Below are positions 32,776-41,580 of a DNA stretch of 64,000 bases, piece by piece (position 1 is the first letter of the stretch; the number at the start of each line of letters is the position of its first letter). This DNA comes from Coprobacillus cateniformis (GTDB taxonomy: Bacteria > Bacillota_I > Bacilli_A > Erysipelotrichales > Coprobacillaceae): assembly GCF_009767585.1 (NCBI RefSeq), contig NZ_WSNW01000001.1:2750041-2814040 (forward strand). Direction: 5' to 3'. Position numbers and translations under genes: made by a program. The notes under the pieces are model-generated. The model worked only from the letters and a program-made list of their open reading frames with translations. It made no database searches and was not told the DNA's origin.

Positions 32776-34161
32776 ATGTTTGAATTTATGACAGTAAGAG
32801 AACTCTATGAAATGGTGATGTCAGGTGCAGAGTTCGAAACAGAAAGCTTGGAGTATGTAGAATTAGATGGTTGGGTACGTACAAATAGGGATAATGGAAA
32901 AGTTGGTTTTTTGGCTTTGAATGATGGAACTTATTTTAGAAATTGTCAAATTGTTTATCTGAAGGAAACTTTAGAAGATTATGATACAATTAAACACATT
33001 AGTACAGGAAGTGCTATACGTGTATTAGGTAAATTCAAGTTAACGCCAGAGAGTAAGCAGCCTTTTGAAATAGAGGCTACACAAATTGTTGTAGAGGGTG
33101 CTTGTGATGATGATTTTCCATTACAAAAGAAAAGACATTCTTTTGAGTATATGAGAGAAATTCCACATTTAAGACCAAGAGCAAACACATTCTATGCAAT
33201 ATTTAGATTACGCAGTGTATTATCAATGGCCATTCATGAATTTTTTCAATCACAGGGATTTGTTTATGTGCATACACCATTAATTACTGGAAATGATGGT
33301 GAAGGTGCTGGAGAAATGTTTAGAGCAACAACGATTGATAATACTGATTTTGATAAAGATTTCTTTGGTAAAGAAGCTTTCTTGACAGTCACTGGTCAAT
33401 TACATGTTGAAGCTTTCTGTATGGCATTTAGAGATGTTTATACTTTTGGACCAGCATTTAGAGCTGAAAATTCAAATACATCACGTCATGCAAGTGAATT
33501 TTGGATGATTGAACCTGAAATTGCTTTTGCTGATTTAGAAGATGATATGGATTTAATTGAGGATATGGTCAAATTCTGTATTGATTATGTTTTAGAGAAT
33601 GCTCCTGAAGAAATGAAGTTCTTTGCACAAATGATTGATAAAGAGTGTATTGAACGTATAACACATGTTCGTAATAGTGATTTCAAACGAATGACATATA
33701 CAGAAGCTGTTGAAATATTAGAAAAAGCTGATGTTAAATTTGAAAATGAAGTCAAATGGGGTATGGATTTAAATAGTGAACATGAACGCTATATTTGTGA
33801 ACAAGTTATTGGAGGTCCTGTTTTCTTAACAGACTATCCTAAAGAAATCAAAGCTTTCTATATGCGCTTAAATGATGATAATAAGACTGTTGCTGCTTGT
33901 GACTTGCTTGTTCCAGGAATTGGTGAGTTGGTTGGTGGAAGTCAACGTGAAGAGAGATATGATGTTTTGGAAAGAATCATGGAAGAAAAAGGAATGGCGA
34001 AGGATGGTTTACAATGGTATATGGATTTACGTAGATATGGTGGCTGTAAACATGCTGGCTTTGGATTAGGATTTGATCGTTTCTTAATGTATTTGACTGG
34101 TATGCAAAACATTCGAGATGTAGAACCATTCCCAAGAACACCTAGAAATTTAAAATTTTAA
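32776..34161 (+). CDS. asnS: Asparagine--tRNA ligase
   Basis: 461 residues, class II synthetase. The N-terminal OB fold begins VELDGWVRTNRDNGKVGF. The catalytic domain carries TGNDGEGAGEMF, TVTGQLHVEAFCMAF, FRAENSNTSRHASEFWMIEPE (motif 2) and GFGLGFDRFLMYLTG (motif 3), which separate AsnRS from AspRS. It is regulated by the T-box leader upstream and closed by the terminator at 34173. Confidence 0.95.
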   Translation: MFEFMTVRELYEMVMSGAEFETESLEYVELDGWVRTNRDNGKVGFLALNDGTYFRNCQIVYLKETLEDYDTIKHISTGSAIRVLGKFKLTPESKQPFEIEATQIVVEGACDDDFPLQKKRHSFEYMREIPHLRPRANTFYAIFRLRSVLSMAIHEFFQSQGFVYVHTPLITGNDGEGAGEMFRATTIDNTDFDKDFFGKEAFLTVTGQLHVEAFCMAFRDVYTFGPAFRAENSNTSRHASEFWMIEPEIAFADLEDDMDLIEDMVKFCIDYVLENAPEEMKFFAQMIDKECIERITHVRNSDFKRMTYTEAVEILEKADVKFENEVKWGMDLNSEHERYICEQVIGGPVFLTDYPKEIKAFYMRLNDDNKTVAACDLLVPGIGELVGGSQREERYDVLERIMEEKGMAKDGLQWYMDLRRYGGCKHAGFGLGFDRFLMYLTGMQNIRDVEPFPRTPRNLKF

Positions 34162-34172
34162 ATGATCTATAA

Positions 34173-34205
34173 GACTAAAGAATAGAGTTGTTCTTTAGTC
34201 TTTTT
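34173..34205 (+). terminator. Terminator of asnS
   Basis: GACTAAAGAA (34173-34182) pairs perfectly with TTCTTTAGTC (34191-34200) and is followed by five T. Confidence 0.85.
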
Positions 34206-34314
34206 AGAGAATAAATCTGAAATACTTCAGTTCAATTTGAATTTGAGATACTTCGTCTTTTTCTACATATTTATGGATATTTAGTGTATAATAGGTCACA
34301 GAGAGGTGAGAATA

Positions 34315-35769
34315 TTGCGCGATATTGATTTTATAAACACTTTTTTTAATATAATTTATCAAAATGAAACTGCGTATATGCGTGATATCGTTTCATCATA
34401 TGAATATTTATATGGCTTTCGTCAATGGTTAAAGAAGCGTGGGATAATATGTGATTCTTTAGAAAGAATACAAGAAACTGACTATACATTTTTCTCCAAA
34501 CGTATCAAAGTTGGAGATATGGAGCATATCTTACGTTATCCTTTTCTTGATGGAATTCAAAAACTAGCTGATCAATATGCCCAAAAGACACATGTTCTTT
34601 ACATACCTGGATATAATGGAGAAGAACTACTCAATATTCATTTTCAGGAGTATAAAGATGTTTATTTTTATGCAATTGAAGAGCCTTTTGAACGCAAGGA
34701 TTTATCATTTTTTGATCCGTTCCCAGCTTTTTTCTGTGCAATGAATCATGCTGATTTATGGCCCGGTATTTTGATTTTTAATGATACACAACAAGTTTTT
34801 TCAGCATTGACATCCCAAACAGAATTCAAGAAATTAATTGATTATATTGATCAAAAAGTGAATTTGTTTGATGTTTATAATGATAATAAAGATGATTCAT
34901 ACTATATTCAATTAAGTGATTTGCACTTAGGTAAAAACAAAAGACAAAAGGGTTTGATTCAATTATATAATTCATTAGATTTTATCATGCCTTATTTACA
35001 AACAGATCAACAGATAAAAGTACTAATTACGGGAGATCTTATGGAATCACCGAATCGTAAAAATATGTATTTAGCAAATGATTTTATGAACAGTTTAAAA
35101 AAACGGTATAAAGCAAATGTTACATTTATACTGGGTAACCATGATGTCATTGTTCATGGTTTTAATATGGCTAGGAATCAAAAGAGTAAAGTGATTGCTT
35201 ATTTATTAGGTGAAAACATAAAAGTATTAGAAAAAGAAAAGATGATTTTAATTAAAATGGATACAACCAGTGAAGGGAATCTTGCGAGAGGAAAAATTGG
35301 GCAAAGACAGTTAGATGAAATAGATGATGAATTAGAAGCCATTGATCATTTAGAAGACTATACAATGCTTGTGATGTTACATCATCATGTCTATCCTTTA
35401 AGTAAGGCACAATTTATTAAAACCAAATGGCACGAAAAGACGTTTATCAATAGAATTGTGGAAACATCAAAGGTTTTAGTCGATGCACCTTTATTAATAG
35501 AATGGTTACAAAAAAGAAATATTCATTATGTTTTTCATGGACATAAGCATTTACCTTATTTTAGATGTAAGGATGAGTGCTATTATATAGGTGCAGGAAG
35601 TGCAACTGGCGGATTAAAGGAAAGTCAAAGTCGTTATATTTCATATAATATAGTCAAATATAATACAATGGAAAAGAAGATGAAGACTTGTATTATTTTT
35701 TATGATGATAAAGCGAAAGCTGAAAGGCAAAGAGTAGAGGTTTATATATTTAGGGAGGAAAAAGAATGA
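34315..35769 (+). CDS. Metallophosphoesterase with unknown N-terminal domain
   Basis: About 484 residues from the TTG at 34315 behind GAGGTGAG; the GTG at 34306 lies inside that site and is unlikely. The C-terminal ~290 residues are a calcineurin-like phosphoesterase with all motifs: SDLHLG (~205), TGDLMESPN, LGNHDVIVHG, LHHHVYPL and FHGHKHLPYF. The N-terminal ~190 residues match nothing I recognise. The stop overlaps the next gene (ATGA), so it works with or near a dehydrogenase fusion; the substrate is unknown. Confidence 0.75.
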   Translation: MRDIDFINTFFNIIYQNETAYMRDIVSSYEYLYGFRQWLKKRGIICDSLERIQETDYTFFSKRIKVGDMEHILRYPFLDGIQKLADQYAQKTHVLYIPGYNGEELLNIHFQEYKDVYFYAIEEPFERKDLSFFDPFPAFFCAMNHADLWPGILIFNDTQQVFSALTSQTEFKKLIDYIDQKVNLFDVYNDNKDDSYYIQLSDLHLGKNKRQKGLIQLYNSLDFIMPYLQTDQQIKVLITGDLMESPNRKNMYLANDFMNSLKKRYKANVTFILGNHDVIVHGFNMARNQKSKVIAYLLGENIKVLEKEKMILIKMDTTSEGNLARGKIGQRQLDEIDDELEAIDHLEDYTMLVMLHHHVYPLSKAQFIKTKWHEKTFINRIVETSKVLVDAPLLIEWLQKRNIHYVFHGHKHLPYFRCKDECYYIGAGSATGGLKESQSRYISYNIVKYNTMEKKMKTCIIFYDDKAKAERQRVEVYIFREEKE

Positions 35770-37157
35770 AGATTGTAGATAAAATGAAAGATGAAGATTT
35801 AGGAGTGGCATTAATATATAATTTTACGAAAGGATATCAAAAAGCAGTACCAATGGAAATGTATGATATTGTTTTACCATTATTATATAATGATACTTTT
35901 AGAAATGAGATTTTAAACCATCATTCCTTTCATGATTGTTTATTAGCTTGTGCTTCAAAAGATGAAAATTTTAAAGAAAATGTTTTATCTGCTTTAGAAG
36001 ATTATAAAACAATGACTTCTAAAGCTTTAGGTATTGCAATGATTCAGCATATTTTAAATTTTCAGATTGTTGATCAGACGATGTGTGGGTTACCTTTAGA
36101 AACACATATATTAGAACTTAATGAAGCGTTAAAATTAGGTGAAATGTTACAAAACTTAAAATATCATGATGTGAAGGGAATGTTAAAGAAAAATGATAAG
36201 AAGATTGTCATTTTACAAAGTGCTTCTGTTGGTTATGATGTTGATTTATCAAGATTTGAATCTTTAGGTGATGTTGTTATGTATGAAGATACAACTCAAG
36301 ATCAAATTCGTGAAAGAATAAAAGATGCTCATATTGTTATTACAAATAAAAATATATTGAATGAATCAGTGTTGAAGGGAATGCATCAATTACAATTGAT
36401 TTGTTTATTTGCGACTGGAACGAATAATATTGATTTAGAATATTGTCGTCAACAGGGGATCAAAGTTGCAAATGTAAAGGGATATTCAACGGATACTGTT
36501 GCTCAGCATACAATCGCATTATTAATGCATCTGATTGAAAAGAATGCAATGTATGATAAATATGTGAAGTCTAAAGAATATGCATTAAGTGGACGCTTTA
36601 GTTATTTTGATGAAGTATTTCATGATGTTTCTTCATTAACTTGGGGGATTGTTGGATTGGGTGATATTGGTAGAAAAGTGGCTTTCATTGCGACTGCAAT
36701 GGGAGCAAAAATTCAATATTATTCAACAAGTGGGCAGAATGCAACAAGTGATTATCAGCAAGTTGATTTTGAAACTTTATTAAAGAGTTCTGATATTATT
36801 AGTATTCATGCTCCATTAAATGAAAAAACAAAATATTTATTTAATGAAGATGCCTTAAGAAAGATGAAAGATAATGCTTATCTTATTAATGTTGGACGTG
36901 GTGGGATTATTGAAGAGAAAGCCTTAGTCAAGGTCTTAAATGAAGGACATTTAGCTGGAGTTGGATTAGATGTATTTGAACATGAACCATTATTAGAAAA
37001 TGATATTATTTATTCTATTCAAGATATGAATAAAGTGATTTTAACACCACATATTGCTTGGGGTTCAATTGAGGCAAGACAAAGATGTGTTGATGAAGTT
37101 TATGAAAATATAATGGCATTTTTAAATGGGATAAATCGAAACATTGTGAATTTATAA
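35766..37157 (+). CDS. D-2-hydroxyacid dehydrogenase with an unassigned N-terminal domain
   Basis: 463 residues. From ~residue 145 on it is a D-isomer 2-hydroxyacid dehydrogenase: FATGTNNIDLEYC, the Rossmann loop WGIVGLGDIGRKVA, NVGRGGIIEEKAL with the catalytic Arg, DVFEHEPLL with the Glu and LTPHIAWGS with the His. The first ~140 residues (ALIYNFTKGYQKAVPMEMYD, LPLLYNDTFRNEIL) are all-helical in appearance and faintly recall the middle component of three-component ABC systems. This is a fusion not usual for the family. Substrate unknown. Confidence 0.75.
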   Translation: MKIVDKMKDEDLGVALIYNFTKGYQKAVPMEMYDIVLPLLYNDTFRNEILNHHSFHDCLLACASKDENFKENVLSALEDYKTMTSKALGIAMIQHILNFQIVDQTMCGLPLETHILELNEALKLGEMLQNLKYHDVKGMLKKNDKKIVILQSASVGYDVDLSRFESLGDVVMYEDTTQDQIRERIKDAHIVITNKNILNESVLKGMHQLQLICLFATGTNNIDLEYCRQQGIKVANVKGYSTDTVAQHTIALLMHLIEKNAMYDKYVKSKEYALSGRFSYFDEVFHDVSSLTWGIVGLGDIGRKVAFIATAMGAKIQYYSTSGQNATSDYQQVDFETLLKSSDIISIHAPLNEKTKYLFNEDALRKMKDNAYLINVGRGGIIEEKALVKVLNEGHLAGVGLDVFEHEPLLENDIIYSIQDMNKVILTPHIAWGSIEARQRCVDEVYENIMAFLNGINRNIVNL

Positions 37158-37176
37158 ATATAAAAATAAATATTTT

Positions 37177-37207
37177 TGAGCAAAGAACACATTATATAGG
37201 ATGTGTT
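37177..37207 (+). terminator. Terminator of the phosphoesterase-dehydrogenase operon
   Basis: AACACAT and ATGTGTT form the stem, followed by a T-run. The remaining sequence up to 37428 is AT-rich and holds nothing I can name. Confidence 0.65.
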
Positions 37208-37428
37208 TTTTGTTTGAATGATATGTGCTTTCTATTAGCGATAAGATAGTAACAAAATAGATACCATTATGAAAATATGATTTATCAAAAAACAACCCAA
37301 AAAATATTATTTTCAAGTCTCTAATCAACGCGATTTATTCGGTTTGATTTTTTTGTTAAGTTCATTAAAGAATATGAAGATATTAAGATGATATAATTTA
37401 AAATTCTTGATGATATAGGTAAAAAGAG

Positions 37429-37457
37429 TTGTATTTTGTATACAATCATATTATGAT
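37429..37457 (+). promoter_or_regulatory. Promoter of the folT leader
   Basis: TTGTAT (37429-37434), a 17-base spacer and TATGAT (37452-37457); transcription should start near 37464. Confidence 0.6.
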
Positions 37458-37480
37458 ATAACCTATATATTAAAAAGAAG

Positions 37481-37590
37481 GAGGAGTCTACGTTAGTAGC
37501 AAAGAATGTACGGTCTGTTGATCGGAATTAACGCCTGTGGACTAGAAATGAGGACGAAGCAGGAAACATTTGTTATAAGTAGCATTGTGT
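37481..37590 (+). promoter_or_regulatory. Structured 5' leader of unassigned class upstream of the FolT-like gene
   Basis: The ~125-base leader is GC-richer than its surroundings. AGTCTAC (37485-37491) pairs with GTGGACT (37537-37543) with one wobble, and GTTA (37492-37495) with TAAC (37529-37532), enclosing an internal arm. A second arm is suggested by AAATG/CATTT around GAGGACGAAGCAGGAAA. There is no terminator and no good ribosome-binding site before the ATG, so control would be at translation. A folate riboswitch is expected by context, but I could not match the known tetrahydrofolate consensus. Confidence 0.5.
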
Positions 37591-37591
37591 T

Positions 37592-38410
37592 ATGGAACAA
37601 ATTATTTTAGCAATAATCATTATTGCACTGGGATTTTATGTATTTAAGTTTTATCCTTTTGAAAAAGGGAATGTTATGAATTTGGTCATTGCGGCAATCT
37701 TTATTATTTTAACAGCTATATGTAAGAGATTGGCTATTATGATTCCATTGTTTGGAGCGGAAAGTTTAAAGATAGGGTTTGAATATATTCCCTTGATGTT
37801 AGCAGGTTACTTTTTATCTCCAGGATATGCATTTTTAGTTGGATTGAGTAGTGATATTATCGGATTGATATTGGTTCCTACAGGTTTTCCATTTCTTGGA
37901 TTTACACTTGGAACAATCTTGGTTAGTGTCATTCCTTCACTCGCTAAGGAACATGCAAAGATGTTAAGTGAAAAGATTGTTCAGTCAATAGTTATGGGAT
38001 TGATATTGGTTCTTGGGTTAGGTGCTTCAATTTACATATATACACTTGATCAAGTGACGATATCAACGACTGTTCATATTATTACATCTCAAGAAAAGTT
38101 AACATTGATTTCTGTTTGCTTAATTTTAACGATTATCTTTATCATTTTGATTTTTATATTAAAAAAGCAAATCAGTCAAGATGAGGCCAAAGAATTTTCG
38201 ACATGGATATTATGTGTGACTTTGGTTGAAATCGTTGTGACATTATGTTTAACACCACTGTGGTTAGATATGATGTATGGTATTCCATTTTTTGTTTCTC
38301 TATGTATTCGAGTTATTAAAGAATGTGCAATATTGCCAATAGAAATTTTTATAGGATATACATTGATTAAATTAATGAAACGTATTTTTGTTCGTTTAAA
38401 CAAGTCTTAG
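37592..38410 (+). CDS. folT: Folate ECF transporter S-component, FolT-like
   Basis: 272 residues from ATG 37592. An internal ATG at 37676 behind AAAAAGGGA is an alternative that would drop one predicted helix. The core MNLVIAAIFIILTAICKRLA, LKIGFEYIPLMLAGYFLSPG and GLILVPTGFPFLGFTLG fit FolT-type S-components, which bind folate and use the shared Ecf energising module. The protein is longer than usual, with three extra hydrophobic segments at the C-terminus. Confidence 0.75.
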   Translation: MEQIILAIIIIALGFYVFKFYPFEKGNVMNLVIAAIFIILTAICKRLAIMIPLFGAESLKIGFEYIPLMLAGYFLSPGYAFLVGLSSDIIGLILVPTGFPFLGFTLGTILVSVIPSLAKEHAKMLSEKIVQSIVMGLILVLGLGASIYIYTLDQVTISTTVHIITSQEKLTLISVCLILTIIFIILIFILKKQISQDEAKEFSTWILCVTLVEIVVTLCLTPLWLDMMYGIPFFVSLCIRVIKECAILPIEIFIGYTLIKLMKRIFVRLNKS

Positions 38411-38431
38411 TACTAAGGCTTGTTTTTTTGT
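38399..38431 (+). terminator. Terminator of folT
   Basis: AACAAG (38399-38404) pairs with CTTGTT (38419-38424) and the inner CTTAG with CTAAG, followed by T; the stop codon of folT lies inside the hairpin. Confidence 0.75.
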
Positions 38432-38477
38432 GTTTATTTTTGAAAAAATTGTAAAGACTATTTAAGAGGTGAAAATT

Positions 38478-38921
38478 ATGGATAGAAAAGAATATGATCA
38501 AATGGCTGAAGAATTAAAACCAGGTGGTCATAAAGTCAAAAATGGTTTCAATGCTTTCTTATATGGTGGTGTTATGGGAGCCATTGCTCAAGGTGTTCTA
38601 GAATTTTTCATGAATGTTTATAACTGTAGTGAAAAAGATGCAATCCCAATGATGACTATAACCCTTGTATTTGTGGCTTGCTTATTAACTGGGTTAGGAT
38701 TATATGATAGTATTGCTAAACATGCTGGAGCAGGTACTTTTATTCCAATTACTGGATTTGCAAATAGTATGGCTTCAAGTGCACTTGATAGTAAAAGTGA
38801 AGGATTGGTTATGGGAATTGGAAGTAATATGTTTAAATTAGGCGGAACAGTTATTACGTATGGAATTGTGAGTGCCTCATTGTTAGGAGTGATTCGTTAT
38901 GTCATCACACTTTTTGGGTAA
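38478..38921 (+). CDS. spoVAC: Stage V sporulation protein AC
   Basis: 147 residues from the ATG at 38478 behind AAGAGGTGA. The N-terminus DRKEYDQMAEELKPGGHKVKN and the GAGTFIPITGFANSMASSA block are diagnostic. SpoVAC is a membrane channel component for dipicolinic acid in the spore inner membrane, described as mechanosensitive. The downstream spoVAD start overlaps its end by 23 bases. Confidence 0.95.
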   Translation: MDRKEYDQMAEELKPGGHKVKNGFNAFLYGGVMGAIAQGVLEFFMNVYNCSEKDAIPMMTITLVFVACLLTGLGLYDSIAKHAGAGTFIPITGFANSMASSALDSKSEGLVMGIGSNMFKLGGTVITYGIVSASLLGVIRYVITLFG

Positions 38922-39906
38922 TTCAATAAAACTAGAGAATGTATATATTGCATCAACAGGGACTGTATGTGGACCATTGGAATATCAAGGACCATTAGGC
39001 TCAAGTTTTGATAAAGGATTTGGCGATTATCATTGTGGTGAAGATTCTTTTGAAAAAGCAGAACGAAAGATGCTAAGAGATTCTTTAGATATCTGTTTAA
39101 AAAGAGAGAAATTAAAGCAAAAAGATATTGATCTTTATATTGGTGGAGATTTATTAAATCAAATTACAACAGTTAATTATTTGGCTAGGGAGTTACCTAA
39201 ACCATTTGTTGGTATTTATGGTGCCTGCTCAAGCTTTTGTTTATCTATGGCAATGTCATCTTTATTAATTGAAGGTGGTTTCGTGGATAAGGTTATCGCC
39301 ATGGTATCAAGCCATAATGCAACAGCTGAGCGTCAGTATCGTTACCCTGTTGAATATGGTGTTCAAAAGAAAGATACAACAACATTTACTGCAACAGGCG
39401 CTATTTCAACTTTATTAACTAATCAGCCAACACAAGTGAGAGTTGAATCTATTACATTAGGAAAAGTTGTTGATTATTCACAAGATGACCCTAATGATAT
39501 GGGACGTGCTATGGCACCAGCAGCATATGATACAATCACAACTCATTTTGAAGACTTAAAAAGAAGTTTTCAAGATTATGATTTGGTTGTTACAGGTGAT
39601 TTATCAACTTATGGTCATAAGATTTTAAAGGAAATGATGCAACGTCATAAAATTGATGTTGTCCATTATAATGACTGTGGGTGTATGTTATATGATTTAC
39701 AAAATCAAGAAGTTTTTCAAGGTGGAAGTGGATGTGCATGTAGTGGGCTTGTCACGATGGGGCATTTATATCCAATGTTGAAAGACAAAAAGTACAAACG
39801 TGTTCTTGTTGTTGCAACAGGAGCTTTGCTTTCACCAATGATGAGTGCACAAAAAGATACGATTCCATGTGTTGCACATGCTATCAGTTTGGAGGTCGTC
39901 GAATGA
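38899..39906 (+). CDS. spoVAD: Stage V sporulation protein AD
   Basis: 335 residues with a thiolase-like fold (GIYGACSSFCLSMAMSSLLI, HYNDCGCMLYDLQNQEVFQGGSGCACSG). SpoVAD binds dipicolinic acid and is needed for its uptake into the forespore. It overlaps spoVAC by 23 bases and spoVAE by 4. Confidence 0.95.
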   Translation: MSSHFLGNSIKLENVYIASTGTVCGPLEYQGPLGSSFDKGFGDYHCGEDSFEKAERKMLRDSLDICLKREKLKQKDIDLYIGGDLLNQITTVNYLARELPKPFVGIYGACSSFCLSMAMSSLLIEGGFVDKVIAMVSSHNATAERQYRYPVEYGVQKKDTTTFTATGAISTLLTNQPTQVRVESITLGKVVDYSQDDPNDMGRAMAPAAYDTITTHFEDLKRSFQDYDLVVTGDLSTYGHKILKEMMQRHKIDVVHYNDCGCMLYDLQNQEVFQGGSGCACSGLVTMGHLYPMLKDKKYKRVLVVATGALLSPMMSAQKDTIPCVAHAISLEVVE

Positions 39907-40253
39907 ATTATATAATGGCATTTTTATTTAGTGGTTTGGTGTGTTTTTTAGCTCAAATGATTTATGATAATAGTAAGTTAACACCAGGACATATAACAAG
40001 TTTATTTGTTGTGCTTGGTTCATTTTTAGACTTATTTCATATTTATGATAAACTGGTGGAAATTTTTCATGCCGGGGCTTTAATTCCAATTACAAGTTTT
40101 GGACATTCTTTGATGCATGGAGCAATGGCTGCAACTGAAGAATATGGTATTTTTGGTATTGCTATGGGAATGTTTGATTTAACAGCAGCCGGAATTACAG
40201 CAGCTATTCTCTTTGGATTCTTGGTTGCCATTATTTTTAAACCGAAATCATGA
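39903..40253 (+). CDS. spoVAE: Stage V sporulation protein AE
   Basis: 117 residues from the ATG at 39903 (ATGA overlap with spoVAD). MAFLFSGLVCFLAQMIYDNS and HAGALIPITSFGHSLMHGA are the family blocks; it resembles SpoVAC in fold. Membrane subunit of the dipicolinate channel. Confidence 0.93.
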   Translation: MNYIMAFLFSGLVCFLAQMIYDNSKLTPGHITSLFVVLGSFLDLFHIYDKLVEIFHAGALIPITSFGHSLMHGAMAATEEYGIFGIAMGMFDLTAAGITAAILFGFLVAIIFKPKS

Positions 40254-41524
40254 ATAATTCTTATGACTTAAAACATCGTGTATTGATATATAAAGGAAGA
40301 CTGATTCATCTTTATTTTTTGGCCAGTCTTTCTAACGATACACTGATTTCAAGACTTGTAGAAGGAATAGAAAATGGTGAAGGAAAAAATCTAGATAATT
40401 GTCTGAATATGGGAGATGTTGATATCGTCAATACAAATGATATTAAGCAAATCCAATATTCAATTATGAGTGGAAATTGTGCTCTGTTTGATGGTGAAAC
40501 GACTTATTTGATGGATACGAAGAATTATCCAAACAGATCTATTGAAGAACCTGAAACAGAAAAAAGTGTTCGTGGTGCAAAAGATGGTTTTAATGAATCT
40601 ATCTTAAACAATACAGGATTAATTAGAAGACGTATTAAATCCGTAGAATTATGTTTTAAAAGAGAAATTATTGGAACAGAAAATCAAATGGATATCGCTA
40701 TTGCCTATCTTCAAAATAAAGTTGATCAAAATGTTTTAAAACAAGTGATGCAAAGGATTAAAGAAATAAAAGCGAAAGATTTAATTATGACAGATAGGGC
40801 ACTAGAAGAACTTATCTTAGATCAAAACTATAATCCTTTTCCTTTGGTGAGATATAGTGAAAGACCAGATATTGTAGCAACGCATATTCAGCATGGATAT
40901 ATTGCAATTATTTGTGATACATCTTCATCTGTCTTAATGATTCCAACGACAATATTTGAAATTCTAGAACATGTGGAAGAGCATCGTCAAACACCATTGA
41001 TTGGAACATTTATTCGTATTATTCGTTTAAGTGCTGTTTTATTATCCATTTATCTTGTTCCTGTTTGGTCACTATCTGTTTCTTTTATGCAATGGGACTG
41101 GACATTCTTTATCCAGATATTACTGGTTGAATTATCTATTGAATTATTAAGAATAGCAACGATTCATACACCAGAAGCCATATCTAATGCGATGGGGTTA
41201 ATTGCTGCTTTATTATTAGGACAATTTGCTATTGATTTAGGATTCTTTTCAGAAGAAATCTTGCTCTTTTGTGCGGTTGGAGCAATTGGTGGATTCGCAA
41301 CACCAAACTATGAGTTATCCTTAACAAATAAATATATTAAAGTGATGATGATTGTAAGTATAATGTTATTCAATATCTTTGGATTTGTTATTTTTAATAT
41401 CTTTTTGTGGGTCTATCTGGCAAGATTGAAGCCTTTTGGAATGTCTTATTTATCACCATTATTTCCATTAGATCTTAAAAAACTAGGACAATTTATAATT
41501 AGAAAACCTAAGAAAGGCAAATGA
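40250..41524 (+). CDS. spoVAF: SpoVAF/GerA-family spore membrane protein
   Basis: 424 residues. The hydrophilic N-terminal half contains RSIEEPETEKSVRGAKDGFNE and NTGLIRRRIKSVEL, the hallmark of the GerA/SpoVAF A-subunit family, and the second half has several membrane helices. It overlaps spoVAE by 4 bases. Position and length (shorter than GerA) favour SpoVAF, which helps release dipicolinate in germination. The spoVAA-AB-AEB genes are absent here, as in many clostridial-type sporulators. Confidence 0.9.
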   Translation: MNNSYDLKHRVLIYKGRLIHLYFLASLSNDTLISRLVEGIENGEGKNLDNCLNMGDVDIVNTNDIKQIQYSIMSGNCALFDGETTYLMDTKNYPNRSIEEPETEKSVRGAKDGFNESILNNTGLIRRRIKSVELCFKREIIGTENQMDIAIAYLQNKVDQNVLKQVMQRIKEIKAKDLIMTDRALEELILDQNYNPFPLVRYSERPDIVATHIQHGYIAIICDTSSSVLMIPTTIFEILEHVEEHRQTPLIGTFIRIIRLSAVLLSIYLVPVWSLSVSFMQWDWTFFIQILLVELSIELLRIATIHTPEAISNAMGLIAALLLGQFAIDLGFFSEEILLFCAVGAIGGFATPNYELSLTNKYIKVMMIVSIMLFNIFGFVIFNIFLWVYLARLKPFGMSYLSPLFPLDLKKLGQFIIRKPKKGK

Positions 41525-41580
41525 TGCCTTTCTTATTTTGTATGAGCGTGTTAGAATATGTCTATAAAGAGGTGGAAAGA

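Noticed and set aside
37481..37590. Firm call of the leader as a tetrahydrofolate riboswitch
   Set aside because: The gene context fits, but I could not place the conserved THF aptamer segments, so it stays unassigned.
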